DNA of 64,000 bases. Origin: Rhyacichthys aspro (taxonomy: Eukaryota > Chordata > Actinopteri > Gobiiformes > Rhyacichthyidae). The notes beneath the pieces were generated by a model, which was given only the letters and a program-made list of their open reading frames with translations, did not search any database and was not told the DNA's origin. The translations under genes and the position numbers were made by a program. The stretch's first letter is position 1; each line of letters starts with the position of its first letter. Where the stretch lies: the NCBI GenBank assembly GCA_036850595.1, contig CM072168.1:14127982-14191981 (forward strand), read 5' to 3'. Shown in pieces: positions 53,001 to 64,000 of this stretch.

Positions 53001-56000
53001 ACTGCTTTACCAACAATCACCAGAGAAAAATAATAAACGACATAGATGCAGATGACTAATACTGTCTAATACTGTATGCCTCAACTTGTCACAAGTCCAA
53101 GATTTCACAGATGTATTTACTCCTACGTTTGCAGAGATGGGAGCTAGTATCAGTTGGACACAGAAAAAATAAACAGCGAATTTTGTAAAATGTGATATTA
53201 TTTAACCAATGCTGTACTTTCATTTAAATGGTCATACTTAACATAGTTGATGCCAAGGTCTATTTTAACCTAATTAGTGTAATTTTCCATCCTCTTCTAG
53301 TAATTTTAAATTTTAATATTCACATACAAAAAGATACATACCCCAACACTGCCAGCAGTAGAACAATATTAGACAATGTGCAGCAGTGCCTCAATTGAAT
53401 TGTGTCTCTTCGTTGAGCTATGTCACAGAGGGAAAGGAGACTGAAAACAGTTTAAACTCGCACTTCTATTGATTTATCCTTTATTGCAGGAGATTTATGA
53501 ATTATTGTAAATCTGATGGTGTCTCTCATAATACTGCCACAGGCTTTTTAAATCAAGCTGACAGTCTTATTATTGAACTCGGGCAGAGGAGGCAGTGTAG
53601 CATGGAGGAATGTACCATCCCTGGTCGTAGAAGAGGAAATATTACCATACCCCTTGGTGCTGGGAAGTTGTTGCACTCAAACGACGTCCACAAACAATTG
53701 CCACTGTGCTTATCATCGCTCATACTGATGAAGCACTGGCTGCGGACGATAGAGCCTTCCTCTGTCAGCTCCACGAGAGTCATTGATATTGCATGACCAC
53801 TACGACATGCTGATGAATATTATAACAATCCCTGTGGTCATACGGTTATAGAATATTTAGAAAGAGAGTGCATTTAAATGTTACAAATTTTATGCAGTTT
53901 TAAGTCTCAATTGTAATAGAGCTATTACAACAGACAGATGTTTTTATTTGTGTCGCTGTTGTGAAAACATAGTAAGGGGTACTATAATGAGCATATTACT
54001 GGACTGTAGTTCGCAAAAACCTCTTGTCACCATGCTGCGATGTATGAAGAGGAATGGATCTTAAAATAATACTGAAACAGGTGACGAGTAATGTCTTCCT
54101 CCTCTGTTTAAAGACTACAAAACGTTTACTGAAAAATAGTTAAGAAAGTGCAGTTTAAAGATCACACTTATGTAGAGTTCCTTCATCTATGAGTAAGTTA
54201 TATGTCAAATTTGCACTTATTCACTTCCATGTGGGCTCGTGAAAATAGACTGAAAAGTGATTCTCGCTCATAGCCCGTCATGTAACACTTGAAAAGGCCC
54301 TTTGCAATGTAACTACTGGCCTTAACTCTGAAGAACAACCTCAGCAGCACGGCTCATGAATAAAATTGTGGTCTTTAAAATGTCCTTTTCTAACTACTCA
54401 GTGTCCTTCCACTCATAAGTATTTTATGAAGTATTTTTAAAACCCCCATTATGCTGAAGTAGAAGGACTGTGCCTTGGATTCTAATGCAGTACTTACATA
54501 ATATACTGTGGTTGGGCTACAAAACTTGAATGTATCTATTTTTGCAAGTTGCACTCATTTTTTGGAAACACTCACTGTCCTTGTGCCAATTTGCTGCATT
54601 CTGACGATAAAACATTAGATTTTTCCAATTAGGATTCATAAGCTCAGCCTGAGATTTAACAGAAAATGTCCAAGATTTCAGTTCCAATTTGAAACGAACT
54701 GCAGATAAGATAACAGTGACAAGTAATGATTTGGACACAGCTGAGCGAGATTTGCCATTTGTGTTCTATCATGAGCTGGCAACACTTAATATGACAGGCT
54801 GATTAACTTTCTATCTGTTTCTAAAACACAGCGTAGTTAGCACATTTAAAATTATGACATGATTTTTTTACTCCTTGGAGCATTTACTTTGTACTGTATG
54901 AGATAATAACACCTCTGATGAATGTGGTGCCAGGGCTTTACACAGAGGTCGCAGATGAGCTTACAACTGTATATCTACAAGGGGTCACTGCAGTGTCTTT
55001 CACATGACAGTCTAGGAAGGTGGCAGACAGATAAACAGAGGGTTGTGTGGATAGCTGTAAGTGGATAAACAGGTATGCAGCTGCCATTTGTCATACCGAT
55101 AATGTCACAGACCGCTTCCAAAATTGATTCTTTATCTTTTGCAAGAACTGTCTCTCTCATCAATATGCCACTACGACACTGTCTGACTTGCAAACAGTGA
55201 GATTAATTCACAGACCGAACAATGCAACGTTTCAGCATTCAGCCTTCATCGGGCAAATAGTGTGTCTCAGAGGAGCCATCTTAAATAGGGCGTGGCCAGG
55301 AGAAAGTGAAGTAAATGAACTGACTGCTGTTAAAGTTATTAGCTTTTAAGACATACTTCTGTACTTTATTTCAATACCAAATTATATTACACACTTTTTT
55401 GTGGCTGTAATTAAGGCATTTCCTAAACCTCCAATGTGTCCCACAATGTTTACGTGTTGGTGATGCTGCTGGCTGTTAGCATTGCTAGCTAAAAGAGATG
55501 TAACGTCTTTCTCTCTTTTACACTTATATATTAACCATTGTTAGACAGAGGAGGAAAGTTGGGGTTTAAGTCACGCTGGGATTGAACCACCAACCTTCTC
55601 AACATATTTTTTCCACTTCTTTGCAGCACCTGACGACCTGAATTTATCTATGCTCCTATTAGCTTTTGTACAAACTCCATGTACACAAGTGCAGCCATAG
55701 TCTATTGACATTTTTATTAACAAGGATATTCTCTGAGGTCCACACAGCAAATTTAAATATGGAGGTAATAAAAATTCAAATGGCCATCTTTGATCGTCCA
55801 CATTGAATTACTGTATGCCTAGAATACCTGCCAATATTGACTAGGCTCTCTATGTGCATTAGTAATCACTCTGTCCTTTTTTTTCCTGGGTCAGCCACAT
55901 TGCTAGGGGTTTAGCTAAATGCTGATGGGACCAAAGCTGTGGTCACAATCCCATTTGAGCAGTCACTGGTGCTTTTCCTTAAATGCTTTTCAATCTGCTG

Positions 56001-58631
56001 AAGATCACATTAGGCTGCTCCTTCTTATCGACTCATCTAAAGAGTTTATGTCTTCATTTAATTAAGGACAGTGCCTCCTTAATAGCTCTATGCTTAGGTT
56101 GATTTATTTCATAGGTGTAGTAAAGCTTGCCCAACATCAGTTTAGTAGCATGTTATGGTAATATTTATTTTGTCTTGTAAAATATTAACAGTGACAAGAA
56201 GAGCAGGTGTAAGTAATAACAGAGAGAAGTAACTGTTACATACTGCAGTTATGTGCTGCATGAGTTATTACCATGCTTTAGATCTTATATATTTTTTTTA
56301 GATTTTGTTCAATTTCTGCAACTCTCCACATACACAGCATGCAAACATTTCTTGCACAAATACAAATTACAACATTACATTTACTCATGCAATTTATTCA
56401 GCAATTCCTCAATTTATTCCTCTTGATTTGTATAGTTTGAGAAAAAACAGAAAAAAATACAAAATTTATTGGATATCCCACTGATTTTCATGCCTCTTCT
56501 TCCACACATCAGGGATTTGTCAAATGAAATGTACTGTCCACTGTGTTCCTCGGATGGGGTTGTGTATCTTCTGAAGTGCAGTGTGCTTAGATTTTTGTGC
56601 CTGCTTCTTCACTGTCTTTTTTCTGGGAGACTGGAGTGAAGTTGACAGGATCACAGTTGAGGCAGGTATGAGACGGGTCCAAGGCGTCGACTGCCAAGGC
56701 CCTGCCAGTTCGACCTGTTTGCACACTGCTCCATGTGTCATCGCAGTGGGCTTCCTATTTAGAGAAGGGAATGAAAGATGAGACTGCAAATGTATTATGC
56801 ATGTGAACGCAAGAGTGGCAGGCAACCGCACTAACAAGCCAAGCCACTTCCACAGGCCGACACGCTGGCCTGTCGTCTCCCTCTGCAAATATAGACCCTA
56901 CTTTTGTAAATAAAACGTGACATGTACCTTGCTGGCAGCCTGGGTTTCAGAATTTAATCCTTTTTTGTCTTTTAATTTGAGAAGGATTCATGTACTGCTG
57001 AGTTGTACCATTCTGTAAAACTGTCACTGTTTCTTTCTTTCAGCCATTCTTAGAAATTGATGATTAAGTTGCACAGAAAAGCAAACACTGCAATAAAACA
57101 AGATGAAAGAAACACAATGCTTTTTGTGTATTGGCTAAATATATTGTACTTTGCCTGCATTCTAATAAAAATAGCTTAAAAGTGCTGGTTTGTGTTTTGC
57201 ATTTTGGACACACTATGAAATTGAAACCTTTTTACTTTAAGCCTGTCATAATTAAACTATATAAGTGACATAAAGTGACAACATGATCCTATGGCATCAT
57301 TTTTATTTGTATAAACAGTCCCCAATAAATCATGATTTAAGTAAAATCGTCTGTTTCTTTATTACCTGAAGATAACAACCTTTTAGTCAAATTTGACTCC
57401 AGTCCAATTTGTCTCCAGCATCAAAACAGTTAAATGTTACTGCCTGAATTTGGGGTATGCATATAGAAATTTAAGAATATAAGGAATTTACCATGTATCT
57501 GTCCTCTCTTTGATTTTACCTACGCAATAGTATGAGTGGGTGTCACTAGCTCACTCCATACAACAAAACAGGAGTTTGACCATGTGTTGATTTGCAGAAA
57601 AATATAGCTTTTGTTTCCTCCTTTATGAAATTTGATCTATTCATTAAGAATCTAATTTTGTTTTACATTTGAAAACAAATGTTACATGGATGTTCATATA
57701 CATTTAATATGATGTAAGTACATTGGAAATTGTAAAATCACAATAACACGCATGACAAAGCTGCAGGAAGTATGCAACATTTCTTTTCTGCAAATAAATA
57801 TAAAGTATAATGAATATTTACTTAAGAAAATCACAATCATTTTCTGTCAGTCAAGTTCAAAATGCAATTCCATTCTACATCCTGCTAAAACAACATTGTG
57901 GGCTTTGTCTTTCATTTGTGTGTATTGTGCTAAGATAATGAGATGTCTTCATATATTTGAAGTGGATTCTCTCTCTTAGTGTGAATAAATTATGATCCAC
58001 TCTTGATTGGTTTTCTGTCAAGAGACAGAACAGGAAATGAAAGCGATGGGAAGGGGTTACAGTAGGAGAGGGGAAAGTGGTACGCTGTGATTAATGGTTT
58101 TGTGCAATTTGGGCAGCCATTTTCCCGACTTTGATGCACAAAGGAAGTAAACAAGGCTTTGGAAGGGATAAGCTAACCCTCTGCATCATACAGTCTTTGG
58201 TATGTGTCTGAAAGGGTCAGTGATTGACTCTGATTTAGCCTAGTCCCAGGAAATGAATAGATGCCAATCACACTCCTTCTGTTCTGACAGCAGGACTACA
58301 GTGATGAATGACGGCCTGCTGCACCATATTTATATCAGTCCATGGAAATAATTACATGAAGGATGACAGATTTCTGCAACATGTGCAAGCCCTGTTCTGT
58401 AATGTATGATAACCATACGAGAATAATGCAAAAGGTAAAGCATTTAAATCCTTTTTCGTCACCAGTTGCACACACCATTACGAGATATGCAATGTGTATT
58501 CATCAGCCTGTCGGTTTATAAAATATCTGTGGAAATCTAAAAATTTATGAACCAATTAGATGCAATTTACAGCTTTATTGAAAGTGTGGGACTTAAGCTC
58601 CCACAGAACAAACAGTTCAGGTGGTCCAACA

Positions 58632-58680
58632 AAACACACACACACACACAAACACACACATTGCACACACATTGCACACA
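58632..58680. repeat. Interrupted (CA)n microsatellite
   Basis: CA repeats interrupted by AA and TTG, including two copies of CACACATTG. Confidence 0.9.
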
Positions 58681-61618
58681 GCTCCTCAGTGAGCTAGTGC
58701 TAGTAGCTTAGGGGAAATTTGCCCAATTTGCAGAACAGATGGGGAAACAACCTTCCTCTGTCATCTTACACTGAGCACAGGGCCTTTTGGGAGAGGTTAA
58801 CTGAACACTGACCTTTCATCAAGGCTGCTGTAATATCCCAATAGCAACTGTACATCAGTATTATGCCCCACCTGTGCCTTTCTGCTTCCATTTCTGGATA
58901 TAGGAATACAACAATCATAGAGGATTGATCTACTGCTATTACACCAAGACTGAATAGATATTGTGGTCTGAGCCTGCAGCTTTTCAGATTTTTTTCCCAA
59001 AGTTTTTATTGTGATGGTGTGTCCTTGAAAGAACTATAGATGTGCAAAATATGAGCTTAATGTTTTTTCTTTGAAACAGCTGAATTAGAGCCAATACTGT
59101 GAGTAGTTCACTGCGGAAGTAATTGTTAGTGAAAATACAAAATTCAGGACCACGGCAGCAGTCTGGAGTTCACTCCCATAAACAAGTGTAGGTGCACATT
59201 ATTCAAATGGGAGTGTTATTTAAAACTAGCAGTGGCAGTTTTCCTCCATTTCAACTTCAGCATTCATGAATAATTTCCTGCTGTTGTGCAGACATCACCT
59301 TTGAATTAAATGTCTTTAAAAGTTGACTTCTTTTGGTAAAGCCAGATGTGAGTTGAGAGATAAATAGTATACAGATTAAAATACTGTTGGAGAAAATCAC
59401 TTTGTTTATTTTGTGTCAGAGCCACTTTGTCTTATCGTGCGACATCTCTGCAGAGTGACAAACTGACTTCATACTGGTCTTCATTAGAAATCTCATCATG
59501 CGCCACTGCAACTGCTCCATCCCACTGTGATTCTGACTGAGGCCCTCGTCCAACTATTCCTATATTTTGCATTCTGGTGCTTGCGAAGGACCTCATGCAT
59601 ATATTATGGTCAAACAATTGCAGGCAGACATATTTGAATGAATGTAACAGTGAGCTAAAGCTTATTCTATTTTCTTTCTCATTTTTACATTTGAAAAGTT
59701 TTTAGTATGAGTGCGAATTTGAAATGACCATGAACTAAAAATGTTACAAGTTTTATAAGACCTTAAAAAATTCTTTCAAAGGGGTATCTCTAAGGTTAAG
59801 TATTAATCCATGCAAGTCTTGTTAAAGTTCAATCTGACCCATGTACTTGACCCAGCTGAGTGAGCAAAACTGTGTGAATGGTATGCAAAAAAAAGAAAAG
59901 AAAAAAGAATGAAATGTATAATTTCCACAGGGAGCTGCAGTGGGTGTAGGGTTTAACGGCAGCAGTAGAAACTCAGTCATCATCTAAAACCTGTCTGTAA
60001 AATGTAAGCATTTAGCATAAAGCATTTAGCATAAGTAATATTGTCTTATTTCTGAAGATCTTGGTCTCATATTGGACTTAAGCTCCTTGGACTTTGTCTT
60101 GTTTTCTCACATAGAGTTGTAACAATTTTAAATCAAGACCAACTAACACTACAACTCATTTATTTGTCCAATTGTACATCATTCTTGTGACTGGATGAAA
60201 ACGTATTATTTAATTGATTTTATTCTCATGTAAAAAATTTCCTTCTAACTGCGTCTCCTTGAGTTTGGACTCGGTCCACTGCTGGACTTGTAGGATTTGG
60301 ATTTTATGACTGTTCCCTGAGATGTCCTCCAACACTGGTTTTGGTTTTGACTCTTGTTACACTCTCATTGGGATGAAACATTACTGGCTATTTTATTCCT
60401 TTCTTGTAAAAGACAGTTACCACCTGTAAAGACTATTGTAATCTGTAAAATATGATTCTATCAGAACTTGTTGTAGCCTACACATCGTATTAACGTACAC
60501 TTTAATACAAATATCCCATTAAGCTTCATCTTGAAACAGCAGATGAAAGCACTGGTCACATTTCTTTGGTCCAATATCATGATGTTTCATCCCTCCCTGT
60601 GATGTTTGTGCTCTATACAAGTAGTTCCCTTAGTTTTCTATTGCCAAGTCAACCACAGAGGGTATTACTTCTCTAAAATAGTCTCTAAATTATGTCCATG
60701 TGCAGTCTGCCTTCCCCTTCCTTCATTATCCCACAGCCTAATGATTAAAAATCTAATGAGAGCGAGTTAATGACGAACTTGCCGTCCCAGTCCTTTTTAA
60801 GCATTAACAATTCTAATTTTCTTACGTAACTTTTGAGGAAACGCAGACTTCTATAAAAAATTTAGATGGCTTGCTTTGGGATGTGTCGGAAAAGACTTTA
60901 AAATGATTCTTTGTTAACTCAAAGAAAAAGATGCCTACTCCTCTTGAGATTCAATTATCATCGTCTTCCGTGTGAAGAAATTTCTCAGTTTTATTTTGGC
61001 AAAAGACTTTTGTGCTTGTATCCTAAAATATGTATTGTGTTTTGTGGTAGGAGGGTAGAAGGCAGTAACCAGCAACATTTGACATTAAAAAAGAAAAGAC
61101 ACAAGACTAAGGAGAATGTCGTTTTTTAAGGACTGGCTGAATGTGAAGTGACTCGTCAGTAGAAATAATTTATTCTTTTTTAGGGCCCTGCTTGTGTATT
61201 CAGCTTGGCTGCGCCTATCAAAGAGTGCTAATCCAGCTGTGGCTCTAGCCAAGGGGTGTGCACACACTCCAGGACTTTGTTTTGCTCAAGTCCGAAATCC
61301 TCAGAAATCCGTTACAACATGTGCACTGGGCAAATCTAACGTGAGGCTGGTGAGAATGCTAAGATCTTCTTTCAAAAACAGAGCCACCTTTTGTTCCTCT
61401 TCACCTTTACATGACATTTCCTTACCATTTTAAGGTATAGTCAGATGGATCTGGGCTAAGTTTTAAAATCATATCATGTTTAGTACCATATAGGTTTGCT
61501 ATTAAAACATAGACAGGCAGTATTTCCCTGGCTTCATTAGTAACAAGTTCCATACTAATACTTTTGCTGATTTTAGGTAAAAGATGCAAGAGAAATTTAA
61601 TCTGGTTGGATGTGTTTT

Positions 61619-62150
61619 GTTTTTTTTGGGGTTTTTTTTACACTTCATTTTTATTGGTTATTCAACATTTTGCACAAGAACATTCCACAGCCAGTAGACA
61701 GAGTCATAAGCCACCCATCTAAGTACTCTTATCTGGCTCGGCAAATGTAGTTTTTTTAATAACTTGAAACCAGGTTGACATTGTAAAAGAAACCAAAGGG
61801 TTTAATTCTTTCTGGTAGGTTGACACAAGGTTCTAATCTGCAATCAAAGCTTCACTGGGATGTGCCTGCATTCCCTCTCCACTTCCTTCACCCAGCCCCA
61901 CAGGCACTACCACAACACTAAATGATTGCTATAAGTTGAGCTGCTAAATAGTATTCACAAAGATTTGGGAGTGATAAACCACCTTTGTCTTGTATTTGAC
62001 TCTAGGTTTCTGAGATTTTTGTTTATCCCAGCCATGGAATAGAGATGCCGGAATTTTGACAGGCAGAGACAGTCAGATAAATAGATAAAACAATCTGGGC
62101 AAAATTGACAAAGTCTATCTAATTTTTAACGGAATACTTTTTAGTGATGG
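61619..62150 (-). mobile_element. L1-like LINE remnant, 3' end (ORF2 C-terminal region)
   Basis: Conceptual translation of the minus strand gives pieces of an L1-type ORF2. ILPRLFYLFI is near 62090. The fragment LPVKIPASLF is next to it, with a stop between. KPRVKYKT is near 62000. Then GGLSLPNLCEYYLAAQL (61983-61933) matches the GGL-LPN---YY-AAQL motif of L1 ORF2. Stops and frame changes show it is dead. The minus-strand 3' end has AATAAA (complement of 61650-61655) followed by A-rich sequence at about 61640-61622, as expected of a LINE tail. It is 5'-truncated; the upstream boundary is uncertain. Confidence 0.8.
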
Positions 62151-64000
62151 TAATTCTCAAATTGGTGATGGGTGTAACTTAAAGCAGATAACAAGTCAAG
62201 GAGCATTTTTATCATGATTTCAGCTGCTGTAGTGCATTAGGGCTGCCATTTCATTCCTGTAAGATTAGCAACAATAGAAACTGAAAATGCTGTTTTTGTT
62301 ATGAATTACTTTGCGATTCAAAATGTGGCATTATTCATGAATTTATACAGCCATAGGAGCATTTTTGGACTTTATAGCTCTACATACCCAAATCATAAGG
62401 GTCGGTGCCTCTACATTAGAGGAAAATGCCAGCTCCTTTTGTCCTCTGTTTGCCCTGCTGTGTTTGTGCAATTTTCCCTCCACAGTGGCCTTCATATTTG
62501 TCACCCTTATCTCCCATGGCCAGGCTGTTGCTCATGGTCTGACCTCTATGGACCACTGTGCTTGACCTGAGCAGGGTATACACCTGAGTGAGAGCAGGTC
62601 AAGACCCCAAATCCTCCACCTTCTCAATGACTTTGCCATTGGCGCAGACTGCCATTTACATGTCATTGAGGAGGACGAAAAGGCTTCCTCTACACTTGTG
62701 CATACTTAATGGCATATATTCTGAAAAGGCATATGATGGATGCAATGATGAAGAGGTGGAACTGTGTACTATGTAGTAATCTGAGTCTATTCCATATTAT
62801 ACTACTCTATACTATTCTAGTCCATTAACTAGGACCCTTACTTACTAACTTACTTACGGCTGTCTATACGCTAAAGTTAGAAAATGTCAAGTTAAATTCT
62901 CTTAATAATGAACAATTAAATACCTGAAACACCAAACCTAAACCATTTATTCCCACTTCAACTTTGCACAAGATCCAACTAACTTCTTTGTTCGTGCCAA
63001 GCGACTGCCATGGGCTACTTTCTTAATAAATATTGTGTTGACATTGTGAAGAAGGTGCAGTGCTTCTCCCCCAAACGATAAAAAATGACTTCACCATCTT
63101 TTGCACAGGCTGAGTGATGAGTCACACCTCATCCACTAATAGACATTTGAAAAGAAAAGTTGATTTTAACCCCTGCCTTCACTTTGACATTCAATTTCTT
63201 TGAGACTCTTAAAGTGTATGCAGATTGACTAAATGTTTAATACCAAAGTGTTGGAGTTGCATAGAGATTAATGGTAGCTTGGCAGGACAGTGTTCTGGTG
63301 AATTAGTATTCCTCTTGCTCTGGGCTCAGTCCGGCTCCTGTCTGCCAGACAGATGATGAGTCCAGTCTGCTACAAGGGACAGCCCTAAAATGTGACACTG
63401 GCGACTCTGCATTAACTGTTAATGTCTAACAGCGACTCAATGCACTGTCGACAACGTGGAATAATGTTAAAGGAACTCAGCAACATATGCAGACAAAAAA
63501 TTACCTTAGGTACATGGTTCTAAAATAATTACTACACTATGTGTATTAGGTTTATTATTTTTATTCAATATGCTGAATTGAAAGAAAATGACTTATTTCA
63601 AAACAAGTTAACTTCTTAACAAAATCAAACTCTGAAGGCTATTACGTTGCACTTGGCCTGGCAGAGAGCAGTATTTATAACTAGTATTTTAAACTTTTGT
63701 CTATTACAACAACCAGTTTTTTATTCTTTATGGAAAGTCTTTGGTTGTTTGCTCTTAATTTTGGGGTTGTTCTTATCGATGCTGTATATGCAGCATCAAG
63801 CACTAACAAACAACCTGTCAGCAAAACACAATGCCCTGAATTTTATTATGATAATATATTAGTCTCCTAATTCAGTGACCAATGTGCCGTTCCTGATCCA
63901 CATAGCCACTTTTCTTTCCGGTATCTTGTGGAAACATTGCAAATTAACTGCTATTATGTCACGGTGTGCATAGTATATTGTGTAGCATTGTGTCTGCTTT
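62151..64000. other. Window end without recognised feature
   Basis: About 1.85 kb of AT-rich sequence. The short open frames here show no recognisable family, and I see no repeat or RNA gene. Confidence 0.5.

Larger units (their letters stand above)
42131..61618. other. Gene-poor region upstream of vwc2l
   Basis: About 19.5 kb in which I recognise no gene. Open frames are short and have no family signature. Contents noted: microsatellites (43985-44025, 58632-58680), A/T runs, one weak minus-strand exon candidate (56587-56754), and a possible repeat fragment near 55200-55260 containing GCAACGTTTCAG and CTTCATCGGGCAAA. In other vertebrates such deserts next to developmental genes often hold enhancers, but conservation cannot be judged from one sequence. 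Confidence 0.5.

Noticed and set aside
53553..53783. Minus-strand 76-residue frame with plausible-looking protein (LVELTEEGSIVRSQCFIS)
   Set aside because: No recognised family, no matching neighbouring exons; the carboxyl half looks random. Not enough to call.
55561..55640. B-box-like GGTTGGTGGTTCAATCCC on the minus strand
   Set aside because: No matching A box or SINE body found beside it, so a SINE or tRNA call is not supported.

Overview
The window looks like teleost fish nuclear DNA. It is AT-rich, with split genes, GT-AG introns, CA and TAA microsatellites, a tRNA-derived SINE of fish type, an L1-like LINE remnant and a solo-LTR-like insertion. No prokaryotic or organellar features were seen. 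Three recognisable protein genes appear in the order abca12 (+), bard1 (+), vwc2l (-). The same three genes are neighbours on human 2q34-q35 with the same relative orientations (recalled, not searched), so this is a conserved vertebrate syntenic block.

Layout. Bases 40-9903 hold the last 15 coding exons of abca12: the second transmembrane domain, the second ATP-binding domain and the C-terminus. A poly(A) signal follows near 10309. About 1.2 kb further on, after a short promoter region with E-box, CRE-like and E2F-like sites, bard1 starts at 11124 and ends at 20124. It has eleven coding exons, as in mammals, encoding RING, ankyrin and tandem BRCT domains. Its large exon 4 carries an apparent one-base frameshift, and intron 3 carries a solo-LTR-like insertion. 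vwc2l lies tail-to-tail with bard1, from 40779 down to 24653: three coding exons and two large introns (4.4 and 11 kb). The larger intron contains a SINE and a 52-bp near-perfect inverted repeat. From about 42.2 kb to the end (about 22 kb) I recognise no gene, only simple repeats, an L1-like remnant on the minus strand (about 61.6-62.15 kb), and weak orphan exon candidates.

How the genes relate. They share no pathway: ABCA12 is a lipid transporter, BARD1 is the BRCA1 partner in ubiquitin ligation and homologous recombination, and VWC2L is a secreted BMP-modulating protein. The cluster is inherited synteny, not a functional operon. I found no evidence for a previously undescribed biological system. 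The items most worth a second look are the bard1 exon 4 frameshift, the 52-bp inverted repeat in vwc2l intron 1, and the transposon remnants.
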